Of a stretch of 64,000 nt of DNA, positions 10,585 through 20,082 are shown piece after piece. Each line of letters starts with the position of its first letter. The first letter of the stretch is position 1. Made by a program: the position numbers and the translations under genes. This stretch comes from Closterium sp. NIES-65 (lineage: Eukaryota; Streptophyta; Zygnematophyceae; Desmidiales; Closteriaceae), in assembly GCA_948144175.1 (NCBI GenBank), contig CANXME010001469.1, positions 507,501-571,500 of the forward strand. The letters run 5' to 3'. A model generated the notes under the pieces. That model made no database searches and was not told where the DNA came from. It saw only the letters and a program-made list of their open reading frames with translations.

Positions 10585-12743
10585 ATGGCTAGCCCTCCTG
10601 TGCTAGCCTTCGATGCTGAGGGCCGCCCAGTGAAGTTCGACACCTGGCTTGATGACCTACACCTCTTCCTACAGCTCACTGCCAAGGAAGACATCTCACT
10701 GTACGATCACGCCCTAGGCCACGCTACTGCTCCTGCTGCTACTGCTGACAGCACTGCCCGCTCACAGTGGCAGACTCGTGACGCCCATGCTCGCTTCGCT
10801 ATTCGCAACTCTCTGCCGATAGATAAGCGCGAGCACTTTGGGCAGCACAAGACTGCGCAGGCACTGTACACTGCTGTCGTTGCCCGCTACTCCTCACCAG
10901 CCTCTGCTGCACTAGGCCGTCTCTCTCTTCCCTACCTGTTCCCCGACTTAGCTTCTTTCCACACAGTCGCTGACCTCATTACCCACCTCCGCACTAGTGA
11001 GGCTCGCTTCCGCACCGCTATGCCTGATGAGTTCCTTGCCACAAACCCACCCCCACTCTGGCTCACTCTCTACCACCTAGTCACGCGCCTCCCTGACACT
11101 CTGCGCTCAGTCAGGGACCACTTCCTAGCTCGCTGCCCCACTGAGCTCACCATTGCCCTCCTCGAGAAGGAACTCCTTGCAGCTGTGGCTAGCATAGTCG
11201 CTGTAGGTGCCTCTCGTGGCGACCCCCGTACCCCGTTCTTTGAGGGGTGTTCTCCCTCCCCCCTTCTTCCCTCTGTCGCCTCTGCTGCTGCTGTCGACCT
11301 CCTTGGTGCTGAGAAGGTCGGGACTGCGTCTGCTTCGAGCGGGCGCCGCAGCAGCAAGGGCAAAGGGGGCAAGGGCGGTGGTGGTGACAGCGGGGGGGGC
11401 GGTGGTGGGGGAGGTGGTGGTGGCGGGGGTGGTGGCGCGGGCGGGGGAGGTGGCAGCGGTGGGGGGGGGTGGCGGCAGCGGCGGGTGAGGTGGCCGGGGC
11501 GGAGGAGGTGGTGGGGGTGGCGGTGGACACGGCGGCGGCCGGGGTTGGGGTGGTCGAGGAGGTGGTGGCGGCGGTGGTGGTCGTGGAGGCACTGGCGGTG
11601 GCCAGGGCCAACAGTACACTCCGTCGCCCCAGGAGGTCCGTGAGTGGTACTCTCAGCACGGGGGGGGGGGGGGGGGGGGGGTGGCCTTAGCTGCACGTAC
11701 GTCATTCGCACTGGTGACCGCACTGGCCAGCCGTGTGGGGGACCGCACGCCACACAGCGTTGCTTCGCTCGTCTGAACGACGCTTGGCGGGTTCAGTTCC
11801 CTCACGCCACTGAGCTGCCCCGCTGGATTGATCTCCCGAAGAAGGGGATTGATATCTATGCTCTAGACTTTGATGCTATTCTCACTGCCATGTATGTGAT
11901 GTCTACTAGTGGAGAGGGTGCTGAGTACCTGAGTGTCCCGCCCGACCCGGGCATTAGGACTAGTGCGTCTGCCGCTTCAGGTACTTGCGTGTCCCCTGCC
12001 CCAGGTGCTGGTGAGGCTGCTGCTCTAGGTGCTTGTACGTCTGGCCCCCCTAGTACTGTGTCGACTGCAGCACTGCACACCTTCACGCTGGACTCAGGTG
12101 CTTCTCGCTGTTTCTTTTGTGACCGCACTGCCCTTGAGCCACTTACTCGGCCAGTAGCTGTCTCCCTCGCTGACCCCTCTCGGGGTCCGGTCATTGCGAC
12201 CTCCTCCACTGTCCTTCCCTGTCCTGCGGTCCCGTCGGGCACACTGTCAGGTCTCCACCTCCCCTCGTTCTCTACGAACTTGGTGGCAGGTTGTGCACTC
12301 CAGGACGGGGGTGTTCACCAGTTCACCCCTGCCTACAAGCATGTCACACACTGCACGTGTGCTCGTACAGGCCGCCACTTGGCTACCTTCACCCGGCAGC
12401 CAGGGTCGGACCTGTACACACTGACTACTGCCTCAACTCAGGTCGCTGCGTCTGCGTCTGCGTCCGCGTCAAGTCAGCTGCCTGCCCCCTGCTCGTGTCG
12501 CTCTCTAGCGCACGAGACTGTCCTCTGGCACCACCGACTTGGCCACCCGTCTGTGCAGCGCCTTCGTGCCATGCACTCCCGGTACCTTGTCTCTGGTCTT
12601 CCCAGGGTCCTCCCTCCCCTCCCACCCTCGCCTGCTCCTCCCTGTCTTCCCTGTGTCGAGGGGCGGCAGCGCGCCGCTCCTCACTCCTCCTCGTTTCCCC
12701 CGACGACTGCTCCTGTGCAGACGCTCCACATGGACGTGTGGGG
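10585..12743 (+). pseudogene. Copia B Gag, protease and integrase start (5' part of body)
   Basis: Begins with the lineage-2 Gag start MASPPVLAFDAEGRPVKF at 10585. After Gag come a glycine-rich tract (11340-11690), the knuckle CTYVIRTGDRTGQPCGGPHATQRC (about 11690-11765), protease DSGAS (about 12095) and the integrase zinc domain WHHRLGHPS...CLPC (about 12530-12660), up to LHMDVWG at the junction with copia C. This part is broken; the rest of B resumes at 20083. Lineage-2 Gag and integrase are clearly related to lineage 1 but distinct from it. Confidence 0.9.
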
Positions 12744-12873
12744 TGTGAAACAAGTGAACAGGAATGAAATGACTAAGTCAGAGTTGGGTACAAATACTAC
12801 CCTAGAAAGCTGTACCCCATATGTGCTACCCCACTATAGCCTACAAACATGCATCAGTTATAATACTCTGACA
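12744..12873 (-). repeat. Copia C 3' LTR
   Basis: 130 bp, TG...CA, identical by eye to 19953-20082. Target copy tgggg is on its left. Confidence 0.95.
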
Positions 12874-13084
12874 CACCCCCATAGGCAAAGTGGGGGAGAA
12901 CAAGGGGTCACAAGACCAGTCAAGCAAAGCAAAGCAAAGCAAGCTCAGGGTGGATCACAAAGTCACCACACAGTCCGAGCACAAGAGCAGGGCCAGAGGC
13001 CAGTTCACATGCAGGAGTACAGACATATATATAAAACTAGACAAGCAAGAGCAGGTATATATATATGTCACAGTACAAGTGAAG
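12874..13084 (-). promoter_or_regulatory. Copia C 3' untranslated region
   Basis: Same plan as in A: polypurine tract, GCAAA pentamers (about 12925-12945) and AT blocks at 13024-13033 and 13055-13067 around an AAGCAAGAGCAGG loop. Confidence 0.7.
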
Positions 13085-16000
13085 TCAAGAGGAGAGCAAG
13101 TGAGGCAAGACAGGCACAAGACCCAGCTGGGTGCAAAAGCGCTGATGGTCACAAGGCGCGAGTGCCTTGGTGAACACATCAGCAGTGTTGGCCTCAGAGA
13201 CCACGTACGCAAGTCGCAACTGACCACGCTGCTGCAGCTCACGAGCAAGGAAGTAGCGGAGAGCAATGTGCTTCGTTCTGTGCTCCAAGCGCTGCTCTCG
13301 ACACAAGGCCAGCATGGCCTTGTTGTCTACGTACAGCACTGGAGGAGAACGAGGCGGCTCTCCAAGGTCAGTCAGCAGGTAGGTGAGCCAGCGAAGCTCC
13401 TGTGCAGCCATGGCCCCTGCGTAGATCTCAGCCTCACAACTGGAGCCGAGAACCGAAGACGAGCGAGTAGACCGCCACGAGACAGAGCCGGAACCAAGGC
13501 TGAAGGTGTAACCCTGTGACGACCGCTGCGTAGCCTGGTCGTCAGCCCAAGAAGCGTCCGCGTGGCCGGTAAGGACCACTGGACTCCGCCCTCCAAGCAC
13601 TAGCCCCATGCCCGACGTACTGCACAGGTAGCGCAATACCCTCTTCGCTGCAGCCATGTGCTCTGGTCGGTGTCTCCCAGGAGCAACATAGCGTGCAAGA
13701 ATGCTCAGAGGGTATGCAAGGTCAGGTCGTGTGCAGGTCATCAGGTACATGAGGCAGCCAACAAGCTCTGCATACGGACCACTCGACTCTACGGACTCAT
13801 CCGAAGGCAGAGCTGAGAGTGAGTGGCGAGTAGGCAGAGGAGTGGCCTGAGGCGAGGAGTACGTGAAGCCGAAGCGCTGAAGGACCTGCTGCACCATGTG
13901 TGACTGAGTCAAGGTAATGGTGCGGCGTGCTCTGTCCCGAGTGATCTGCAAGCCAAGGTAGCTGCGCAGTTCACCCAGGTCTGTGCACGTGTGTCTCTTC
14001 AGCAGCTCGGACTTCACGTAGGCGAGTCCAGCAGTGTCCGCTGTGGCAAAGACCAAGTCGTCGACGTACACGAGGATGTAGAACGGCGGCAGGGAAGTGT
14101 CGGTGCGAAGAAACAGCGACGGGTCAGCAGTAGAAGGAGCAAACCCAAGAGCCGCAAGCGTAGTCCTCAGTGTGTCGTGCCACTCACGCGGTGCCTGGCG
14201 GAGACCGTAGACTGGCCGTCGGAGGCTCCACTGGGTGCCAGGAGGGAAAGTCCAAGTGAAGCCAGGTGGACGGCGAAGCCAGATCTCCTCGTGCAGGCTA
14301 CCCTGCAAGAACGCAGTGCTGAAGTCGAGAGAGTGAAGCTCGTAGTCGCGCTGAGCGGCTATGTGCAGCAGCACCCGAAGAGTAGTCATCTTCGGGGTGG
14401 GAGAGAAGGTCTGAAAGTAGTCAACTCCCTGCCGCTGACTGAAGCCACGAGCAACGTACCGTGCCTTGAAGACAGGTGGAGAGCCCGGCGGCCGCTTCAC
14501 CCTGAAGATCCACATGCCACTGACGATGTTCGCCCCAGGAGGGGGAACCGCGTCAACGTAGGTGCCTGTGGACTTCCAGGAAGCCATCTCTGCATCCATA
14601 GCTGCCTGCCACTGAGAGGAGTAGGGACCCTCTACGGCCTCCGCGTAAGAATGCGGAGTCGGGATGTCTAGTGCATCCGGGTCTCCCTCAGGGGCAAGCA
14701 GTACAGACGCGAGATGAGGTGAAGCAGCGGCTAGACACTGGAACTCCTCCTGCCTGTCCTCTACGACGTCCGTGCCAAGAGCACACTCACCCCCGACGGA
14801 CGGAGGACAGACAGACGCAGACTCAGCAACAAGACTAGCAGCGTAGTCGAGACGACAGCGAGCAGCAAAGTCGACGAGCTCAGCGACTAGAGCGGACGCA
14901 GCAGTGGACTCAAAAGCGGGGTCAGTGACGACAGTAGCAAGTAGACGCGTGACAGTAGGACTGGCAGCACGAAGAGAGTCCGACTCAGGGTCGGCAAGCG
15001 CAGGAAGAGAGGACTCAGGAGGAGAAGGCAAAGGGGCACGCAGAGGAGCAGTGGACGGACGCAAAGACATCCGGTGCGTGCCAGGGACAGGAGGAGGACG
15101 GTGACGCGAACCGCGACCACTAGCGCGAGCAGCACGAACAGGCAACGTGGGACGAGACGCAGGCTCACGACGCTCAGTAAGACCTCCAGTAGGACCAGTG
15201 TAAGGAGAGGGAGCAGGCAGTGGAGAGGAGGGCTCCAGCAGGGACTGCGACTGGACAGGCGGTGGACCCTCTACTGGAGGAGAAAGACCAAGAACCTGCT
15301 GCAGGAGCGGAACGAAGTACGGCCGAGGCCGCGCGGCAGCTCCAGACTCAGCAGGGACAGCACCAGCACCCTCAGCGACAGCACCAGCGCCACCCACACC
15401 TCCAGCGGCAGGACCAACAGCAGTAGGCTCAGCACCAACGCCCTCAGCAGCTCCAGCTCCAGGACCAGCAGCACCTCCAGACTTAGCAGCACGCCTCCAG
15501 CGGCGAGCGAACCACTCGCGCAGCTCCTGTGGAGAGAGGGGCTCCCGGCGAGACGCAGCAGCAGGAGAAACCCCAGGCTCAGCAGCTCCAGACGCAGCAC
15601 CCCCAGGCTCAGCAGCTCCCAGCTCAGCACCCCCAGGCTCAGCAGCTCCCGACCCAGCACCCCCAGACCCAGCACCTCCACGCACAGCACCCCCCGGCTC
15701 AGCACCCCCAGGCTCCGCACCCTCCGCAGTAGCACCCTCAGGCCCAGCACCCCCAGCAGTAGCACCCCCAGGCTCAGCACCCCCGCGCACAGCACCCCCA
15801 GAGTCAGCACCCCCAGGCTCAGCACCCGCAGCAGCACCAGAGTCACCAGTAACCTCGACCGGGTCAACGGCGTCTACCTGGGACACACCTGAGGGGGCAG
15901 GAACCTGAGGGGGGAGGGGGTCTACCGGGGGGGGAACCGGCACAAGGAAGTCCGGGGGAGGGGGGAGGGAAGGAGTGCAGTAGGGGAAGAGACGGTAGAA

Positions 16001-18916
16001 GGGGACTGACTCGTCGAACGTGACGTCCTGGGAGGACAGAACACGACGAGAGGAGGGGTGGTAAAACTGCCACCCTGGGGCGTCAGTGGGGAAGCCAAGG
16101 AAGACACAGGGAGCAGCACGAGGGGACAGCTTGTCCGCAGACAAGTCGCGGACAAACGCCCGAGATCCCCAGACACGGAACACAGACGCATCGCCAACCT
16201 TCCCCGTCCACAGCAAGGCTGGGGACATCGCAGGCCGAGAGACCCGGGGGTGAAGGTTGAGCTGATGCGCCGCGTACCTCACCGCAAACGGCCACAGAAA
16301 ATGGGGGGCAGCCGCATGCATCATGGACGTACGAGCGACATCCATGACCATGCCAATGCGGCGCTCAGCAATCCCATTTTGCTGTGGTGAGTCCGGAAGC
16401 GTGAAGGTCTGGCGGATCCCCCGTGCACGACAGTAGTCCCGCAGAAGGCGAGAAGAGAACTCTCCGCCTCTGTCAGAGTGCAGACGCAGAACAGGAAAGT
16501 CCGAGCCGAAGCTCTTCCTGAGCTGGAGACGAGCCTCGCGGATCCAGTCGATCAGCACCTCAGTGACCGCACCCTTGCTGCGCAAGGGGAGGACTGTGGT
16601 GTAACGCGAGTAGTCGTCAACCACCAACAGGAAGTAGCGCTCGTAACCCTGCCCACGGACGGGGGCTGGGCCCCACACATCCATGTGAAGCGTCTGCAGG
16701 GGAGCCTCTATCGGGGGGAAGTGGGAGGAGTGGGGAGTAGCCCGGAGGCGACCCTCGACACAGGGGACACAGGAAGGTCCTGGCCCGGAGGGGAGAGGAG
16801 GGAGAGACTGGGGAAGACCAGAGACAAGGACACGGGAAGCCATGCTCCGAAGACGGGGCAAGGAGGGGTGGCCAAGACGGTGGTGCCACAGGAGAGTCTC
16901 GTGAGACAGGAGGCGACAAGAACAGGGGGCAGACTCAGGACCTGACCGGGACGCAGCAGCAAGCACCTGACCCGACGCAGCCACCTGACCAGACGCAGGG
17001 ACAGGAGGAGACTCAACGGTCAGGGTGTAGAGACTCGACCCCGGCCGACGCGAGAACGTGGCCAGGTGTCGGCCTGTGCGTGCCTCCGTGCAGTGGGTCA
17101 CCCGCTGACTAGCAGGAGTGAACTGGTGAACCCCCACATCCTGCAGGTCCGCTCCACTCACCAAGTTCGTAGAGAACGAGGGAAGGTACAGACCCGACAG
17201 GGTGCCCGAAGGGGCAGCCGGACACGGGAGGACAGTGGAGAAGTGAGACAGGACAGGACCCCCAGAGGGGTCAGCAAGGGAGACCGCAACCGGCCGGCCA
17301 AGCGGCGTAAGGGTAGTGCGGTCTCGAAAGAAGGAGCGAGAAGCTCCGGAGTCAAGTGTGAAAGTGAGGGAGGACGAGGACGACGCAGTACCTGAGAGCG
17401 CAGTCTCACCAGTACCTGAGAGCACAGACGCACTGGCACCTAGAGCAGCAGCCTCACAAGCACCTAGCGCAGCAGTACCAATGCCCGGGTCGGGCTGGAA
17501 ACAACGGTAACCCTCATTCTCCTCACTATAATCCACAACATACATAGCAGCAAGGATAGCATCAAAATCAAGATCAAAGATCGCTACACCAGCCCTGAGA
17601 AGCTCATCCCAGCGAGGGATCTCACTGGCCCCAGGGAACTGCTGACGCCAAGCGTCCGTCAGGCGGCCAAAGCAGCGCTGGGTGGCGTGGGCACCCCCAC
17701 ACTGCTCACCCGCGCGGTCGCCGGAACGAAGAACGTAGGTGCAGGGACCAGTACCCCCACCCCTCTGACGCCCAGCGTACCACTCACGAAGCTGCTGAGG
17801 CGGAGGGATGTCCCGCGAGCGCTGCTGCTGCTGCCGCTGCGAGCGCTGGCCACCACCACCGCCGCTACGCTGCTGGGTACCACCTCGACCAGCTCCACCA
17901 CCTCCACCACCACCACCTCCTCCGCTGCCGCCTCCACCGCCTCCACCTCCGCCGCCTCCACCTCCGCCGCTGCCTCCACCACCACCGCTGGCACCACCAC
18001 CACCGTCTCCGCCGCTGCTGCCACCACCACCACCACCACCCCCGCCACTAGTCCCGCCGCCACCCCCACTCCCTCCGCCGCCACCGCCGCCACCGCCACC
18101 GCCCCCTCCAGCTCCACCCGCGCCCTTGCCCCCCTTGCCCTTGCTGGAGCGACGTCTCCCACTAGGGGCAGACGCCGCGCCGACCGACTCAAGACCAAGC
18201 AGGTCGGCAGCAGCAGCAGAGGCAACAGAGGGCAGCAAGGGGGAAGGAGAGCACCCCTCAAAGATGGGGGTGCGAGGGTCACCACGAGAAGCACCTACAG
18301 CGACTATGCTCTTCTCCGCTGCGAGGAGGGCCTTCTCGAGGAGGTCGACGGTGAGGGTGGTGGGACAGACTGCGAGAAAGTGGTCCCTGACGACGCGAAG
18401 GGAGTCAGGGAGGCGCGCGACTACGTAGTAGAGAGCGATGTACATGGGGGGGGGGTTCTTAGCGCAGAACTCAGCAGGAAGGGCGGCGCGGTAGCGAGTG
18501 TCACTAGTGCGGAGGTGCGTAATGAGGTCAGCGACAGTGGGAAAGGCAGAGAGGTCAGGAAAGAGGTAGGGAAGCATGAGACGGCTCAGTGCAGCAGTGG
18601 CAGGGGAGGAGTAGCGCGCAACTACAGCGTCGTACAAGGTCTGAGCACTCTTGTACTGACTAAAGTGCGCACGCTCAGAGGTAGGGAGGTGGCGACGCAC
18701 AGCAAGACGTGCAGCAGCATCGCGGGTGGCCCACTTAGAGCGGACAGTGGGATCAGCATCAGCAGCAGGAGCAGGAGAGGCGCCAGAGGTGAGGTCAAAG
18801 AGAGAAAGGTCGTCAGCCCTGTCGCACTGTAAGAACAGCTGCAGGTCGTCTAACCAGACCTCAAAATCAATGGCGCGACCCTCAGCGTCAAAAGCTAGGA
18901 CACTAGGGGTAGCCAT
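13085..18916 (-). CDS. Copia C Gag-Pol polyprotein (lineage 1)
   Basis: Open frame of 1943 residues from MATPSVLAFDAEG at 18916 (an in-frame ATG at 18940 lies upstream). Layout: Gag (1-240); Gly-rich tract (~255-370) with many GGGG runs; knuckle C-x13-C-x3-H-x4-C (~394-417); protease DSGAS (~521); integrase zinc domain WHHRLGHPSLPR...CVPC; integrase core with HMDVWGP (~745), HSDRGGEF (~816) and QQNGIAERR (~852); PGGAE/AEPGG spacer; RT with YVDDLVFA (~1618); RNase H with DASWADD (~1787). It is close to A over most of its length and nearly the same from RT onward. Length and domain set are complete for a copia element. Confidence 0.93.
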   Translation of the reverse strand: MATPSVLAFDAEGRAIDFEVWLDDLQLFLQCDRADDLSLFDLTSGASPAPAADADPTVRSKWATRDAAARLAVRRHLPTSERAHFSQYKSAQTLYDAVVARYSSPATAALSRLMLPYLFPDLSAFPTVADLITHLRTSDTRYRAALPAEFCAKNPPPMYIALYYVVARLPDSLRVVRDHFLAVCPTTLTVDLLEKALLAAEKSIVAVGASRGDPRTPIFEGCSPSPLLPSVASAAAADLLGLESVGAASAPSGRRRSSKGKGGKGAGGAGGGGGGGGGGGGGSGGGGGTSGGGGGGGGGSSGGDGGGGASGGGGGSGGGGGGGGGGGGGGSGGGGGGGGGGAGRGGTQQRSGGGGGQRSQRQQQQRSRDIPPPQQLREWYAGRQRGGGTGPCTYVLRSGDRAGEQCGGAHATQRCFGRLTDAWRQQFPGASEIPRWDELLRAGVAIFDLDFDAILAAMYVVDYSEENEGYRCFQPDPGIGTAALGACEAAALGASASVLSGTGETALSGTASSSSSLTFTLDSGASRSFFRDRTTLTPLGRPVAVSLADPSGGPVLSHFSTVLPCPAAPSGTLSGLYLPSFSTNLVSGADLQDVGVHQFTPASQRVTHCTEARTGRHLATFSRRPGSSLYTLTVESPPVPASGQVAASGQVLAAASRSGPESAPCSCRLLSHETLLWHHRLGHPSLPRLRSMASRVLVSGLPQSLPPLPSGPGPSCVPCVEGRLRATPHSSHFPPIEAPLQTLHMDVWGPAPVRGQGYERYFLLVVDDYSRYTTVLPLRSKGAVTEVLIDWIREARLQLRKSFGSDFPVLRLHSDRGGEFSSRLLRDYCRARGIRQTFTLPDSPQQNGIAERRIGMVMDVARTSMMHAAAPHFLWPFAVRYAAHQLNLHPRVSRPAMSPALLWTGKVGDASVFRVWGSRAFVRDLSADKLSPRAAPCVFLGFPTDAPGWQFYHPSSRRVLSSQDVTFDESVPFYRLFPYCTPSLPPPPDFLVPVPPPVDPLPPQVPAPSGVSQVDAVDPVEVTGDSGAAAGAEPGGADSGGAVRGGAEPGGATAGGAGPEGATAEGAEPGGAEPGGAVRGGAGSGGAGSGAAEPGGAELGAAEPGGAASGAAEPGVSPAAASRREPLSPQELREWFARRWRRAAKSGGAAGPGAGAAEGVGAEPTAVGPAAGGVGGAGAVAEGAGAVPAESGAAARPRPYFVPLLQQVLGLSPPVEGPPPVQSQSLLEPSSPLPAPSPYTGPTGGLTERREPASRPTLPVRAARASGRGSRHRPPPVPGTHRMSLRPSTAPLRAPLPSPPESSLPALADPESDSLRAASPTVTRLLATVVTDPAFESTAASALVAELVDFAARCRLDYAASLVAESASVCPPSVGGECALGTDVVEDRQEEFQCLAAASPHLASVLLAPEGDPDALDIPTPHSYAEAVEGPYSSQWQAAMDAEMASWKSTGTYVDAVPPPGANIVSGMWIFRVKRPPGSPPVFKARYVARGFSQRQGVDYFQTFSPTPKMTTLRVLLHIAAQRDYELHSLDFSTAFLQGSLHEEIWLRRPPGFTWTFPPGTQWSLRRPVYGLRQAPREWHDTLRTTLAALGFAPSTADPSLFLRTDTSLPPFYILVYVDDLVFATADTAGLAYVKSELLKRHTCTDLGELRSYLGLQITRDRARRTITLTQSHMVQQVLQRFGFTYSSPQATPLPTRHSLSALPSDESVESSGPYAELVGCLMYLMTCTRPDLAYPLSILARYVAPGRHRPEHMAAAKRVLRYLCSTSGMGLVLGGRSPVVLTGHADASWADDQATQRSSQGYTFSLGSGSVSWRSTRSSSVLGSSCEAEIYAGAMAAQELRWLTYLLTDLGEPPRSPPVLYVDNKAMLALCREQRLEHRTKHIALRYFLARELQQRGQLRLAYVVSEANTADVFTKALAPCDHQRFCTQLGLVPVLPHLLSS

Positions 18917-19941
18917 GGCGACGACAGCGACGCAGTGCAAGCAGTAGGGAAAGAGCTCGCAGTGTCAGTGGGACTGTGCTCACCAGGCAGGGCAGGTCGT
19001 GCAGCTATGCAGAAAGGCGGCTCAGCGACCGGGCGGCTCGGGTGCACAGCGGCTCGGCTCCCGGGCGGCTCGGCGGCTGGGCGGCTCGGGCGCAGGGCGG
19101 CTCGGCTCCCGGGCGGCTCGGCAGCAGGGCGGCTCGGGTGCAGGGCGGCTCGGCTCCCGGGCGGCTCGGCAGCAGGGCGGCTCGGGTCCCGGGCGGCTCG
19201 GCGTTGGGCGGCTCGGCTGCTGGGGCGGCTCTGCTGCTGGGGCGGCTCGGCCGGGAGAAGCAGGGGCGGGGCCGTCAGGTGCAGCGGCGGGTCGACCGGT
19301 GCAGAGGCGGGCCGGCAGGTGCAGTGGCGGGGCCGTAGGGTGCAGCGGCGGGCCGACCAGGTGGGGCGGCGGGCCGTAGGGTGCAGCGGCGGGCCGTGGG
19401 GTGCAGCGGCGGGCCGGCAGGTGCAGCGGCGGGGCCGTCAGGTGAAGCGGCGGGCCGCTGGGTGCAGCGGCGGGCCGGCAGGTGCAGCGGCGGGCCGGCA
19501 GGTGCAGCGGCGGGCCGGCAGGTGCAGCGGCGGGCCGGTAGGTGCAGCGGCGGGGCCGTCAGGTGAGGCGGCGGGCCGTAGGGTGCAGCGGCGGGCCGTA
19601 GGATGCAGCGGCGGAGCCGGCGGTGGGGCCGCGTCAGGGGAGGCGGCGGGGCCGCGTCAAGCAGGCGGCGGGGCCGCAACGAAGGGGGGGGGGCGGCAGG
19701 GCCGCGTCAGAGCCGGCGGAGCGGGGCCGCGTCAGTGGAGGCGGCGGGGCCGCCTCAAGCAGGCGGCGGGGCCGCGACGAAGCTGGCGGCGGGGCCGCGA
19801 TTAGGAGGGGTGGCGGGGCCGCGTCTGAGGGACAGCGGGGCCGCGAGGGAAATGGCGACCCGAGGGGTCGCTAAAAAAAAAGGGCGCGCCTCGGGGCGCG
19901 CTTCGGTGGGCCCTAAAAAAAACGGTCCTAAGGAAGGACCC
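18917..19941 (-). repeat. Copia C GC-rich repetitive leader
   Basis: Two tandem arrays. The one nearer Gag uses units with GGCGGCTCGG (about 19020-19250). The one nearer the primer site uses an ~18-19-bp unit, GTGCAGCGGCGGGCCGGCA, repeated many times (about 19260-19620), then GGGGCCGCG units. The same 19-mer family appears in the leader of E. Confidence 0.85.
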
Positions 19942-19952
19942 GCTCTATACCA

Positions 19953-20082
19953 TGTGAAACAAGTGAACAGGAATGAAATGACTAAGTCAGAGTTGGGTAC
20001 AAATACTACCCTAGAAAGCTGTACCCCATATGTGCTACCCCACTATAGCCTACAAACATGCATCAGTTATAATACTCTGACA
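19953..20082 (-). repeat. Copia C 5' LTR
   Basis: 130 bp, identical by eye to 12744-12873. The primer site 19942-19952 abuts its internal side and target copy tgggg follows at 20083-20087. Confidence 0.95.

Larger units (their letters stand above)
12744..20082 (-). mobile_element. Copia element C (lineage 1), looks whole, nested in B
   Basis: Complete minus-strand Ty1/copia element inside the integrase region of B. Its 130-bp LTRs (12744-12873 and 19953-20082) read as identical. The duplicated target is tgggg (12739-12743 and 20083-20087). The primer site lies at 19942-19952 and the polypurine tract lies right of 12873. One uninterrupted Gag-Pol frame spans 13085-18916, with a GC-rich leader at 18917-19941. 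It is a third-level insertion (C in B in gypsy) and therefore younger than B. Confidence 0.95.

Noticed and set aside
17808-18428. Long proline-rich open frames antisense to copia Gag (for example 17808-18428, 43578-44126, 35321-35845)
   Set aside because: They are the complement of the glycine-rich Gag tract; high GC content removes stop codons.
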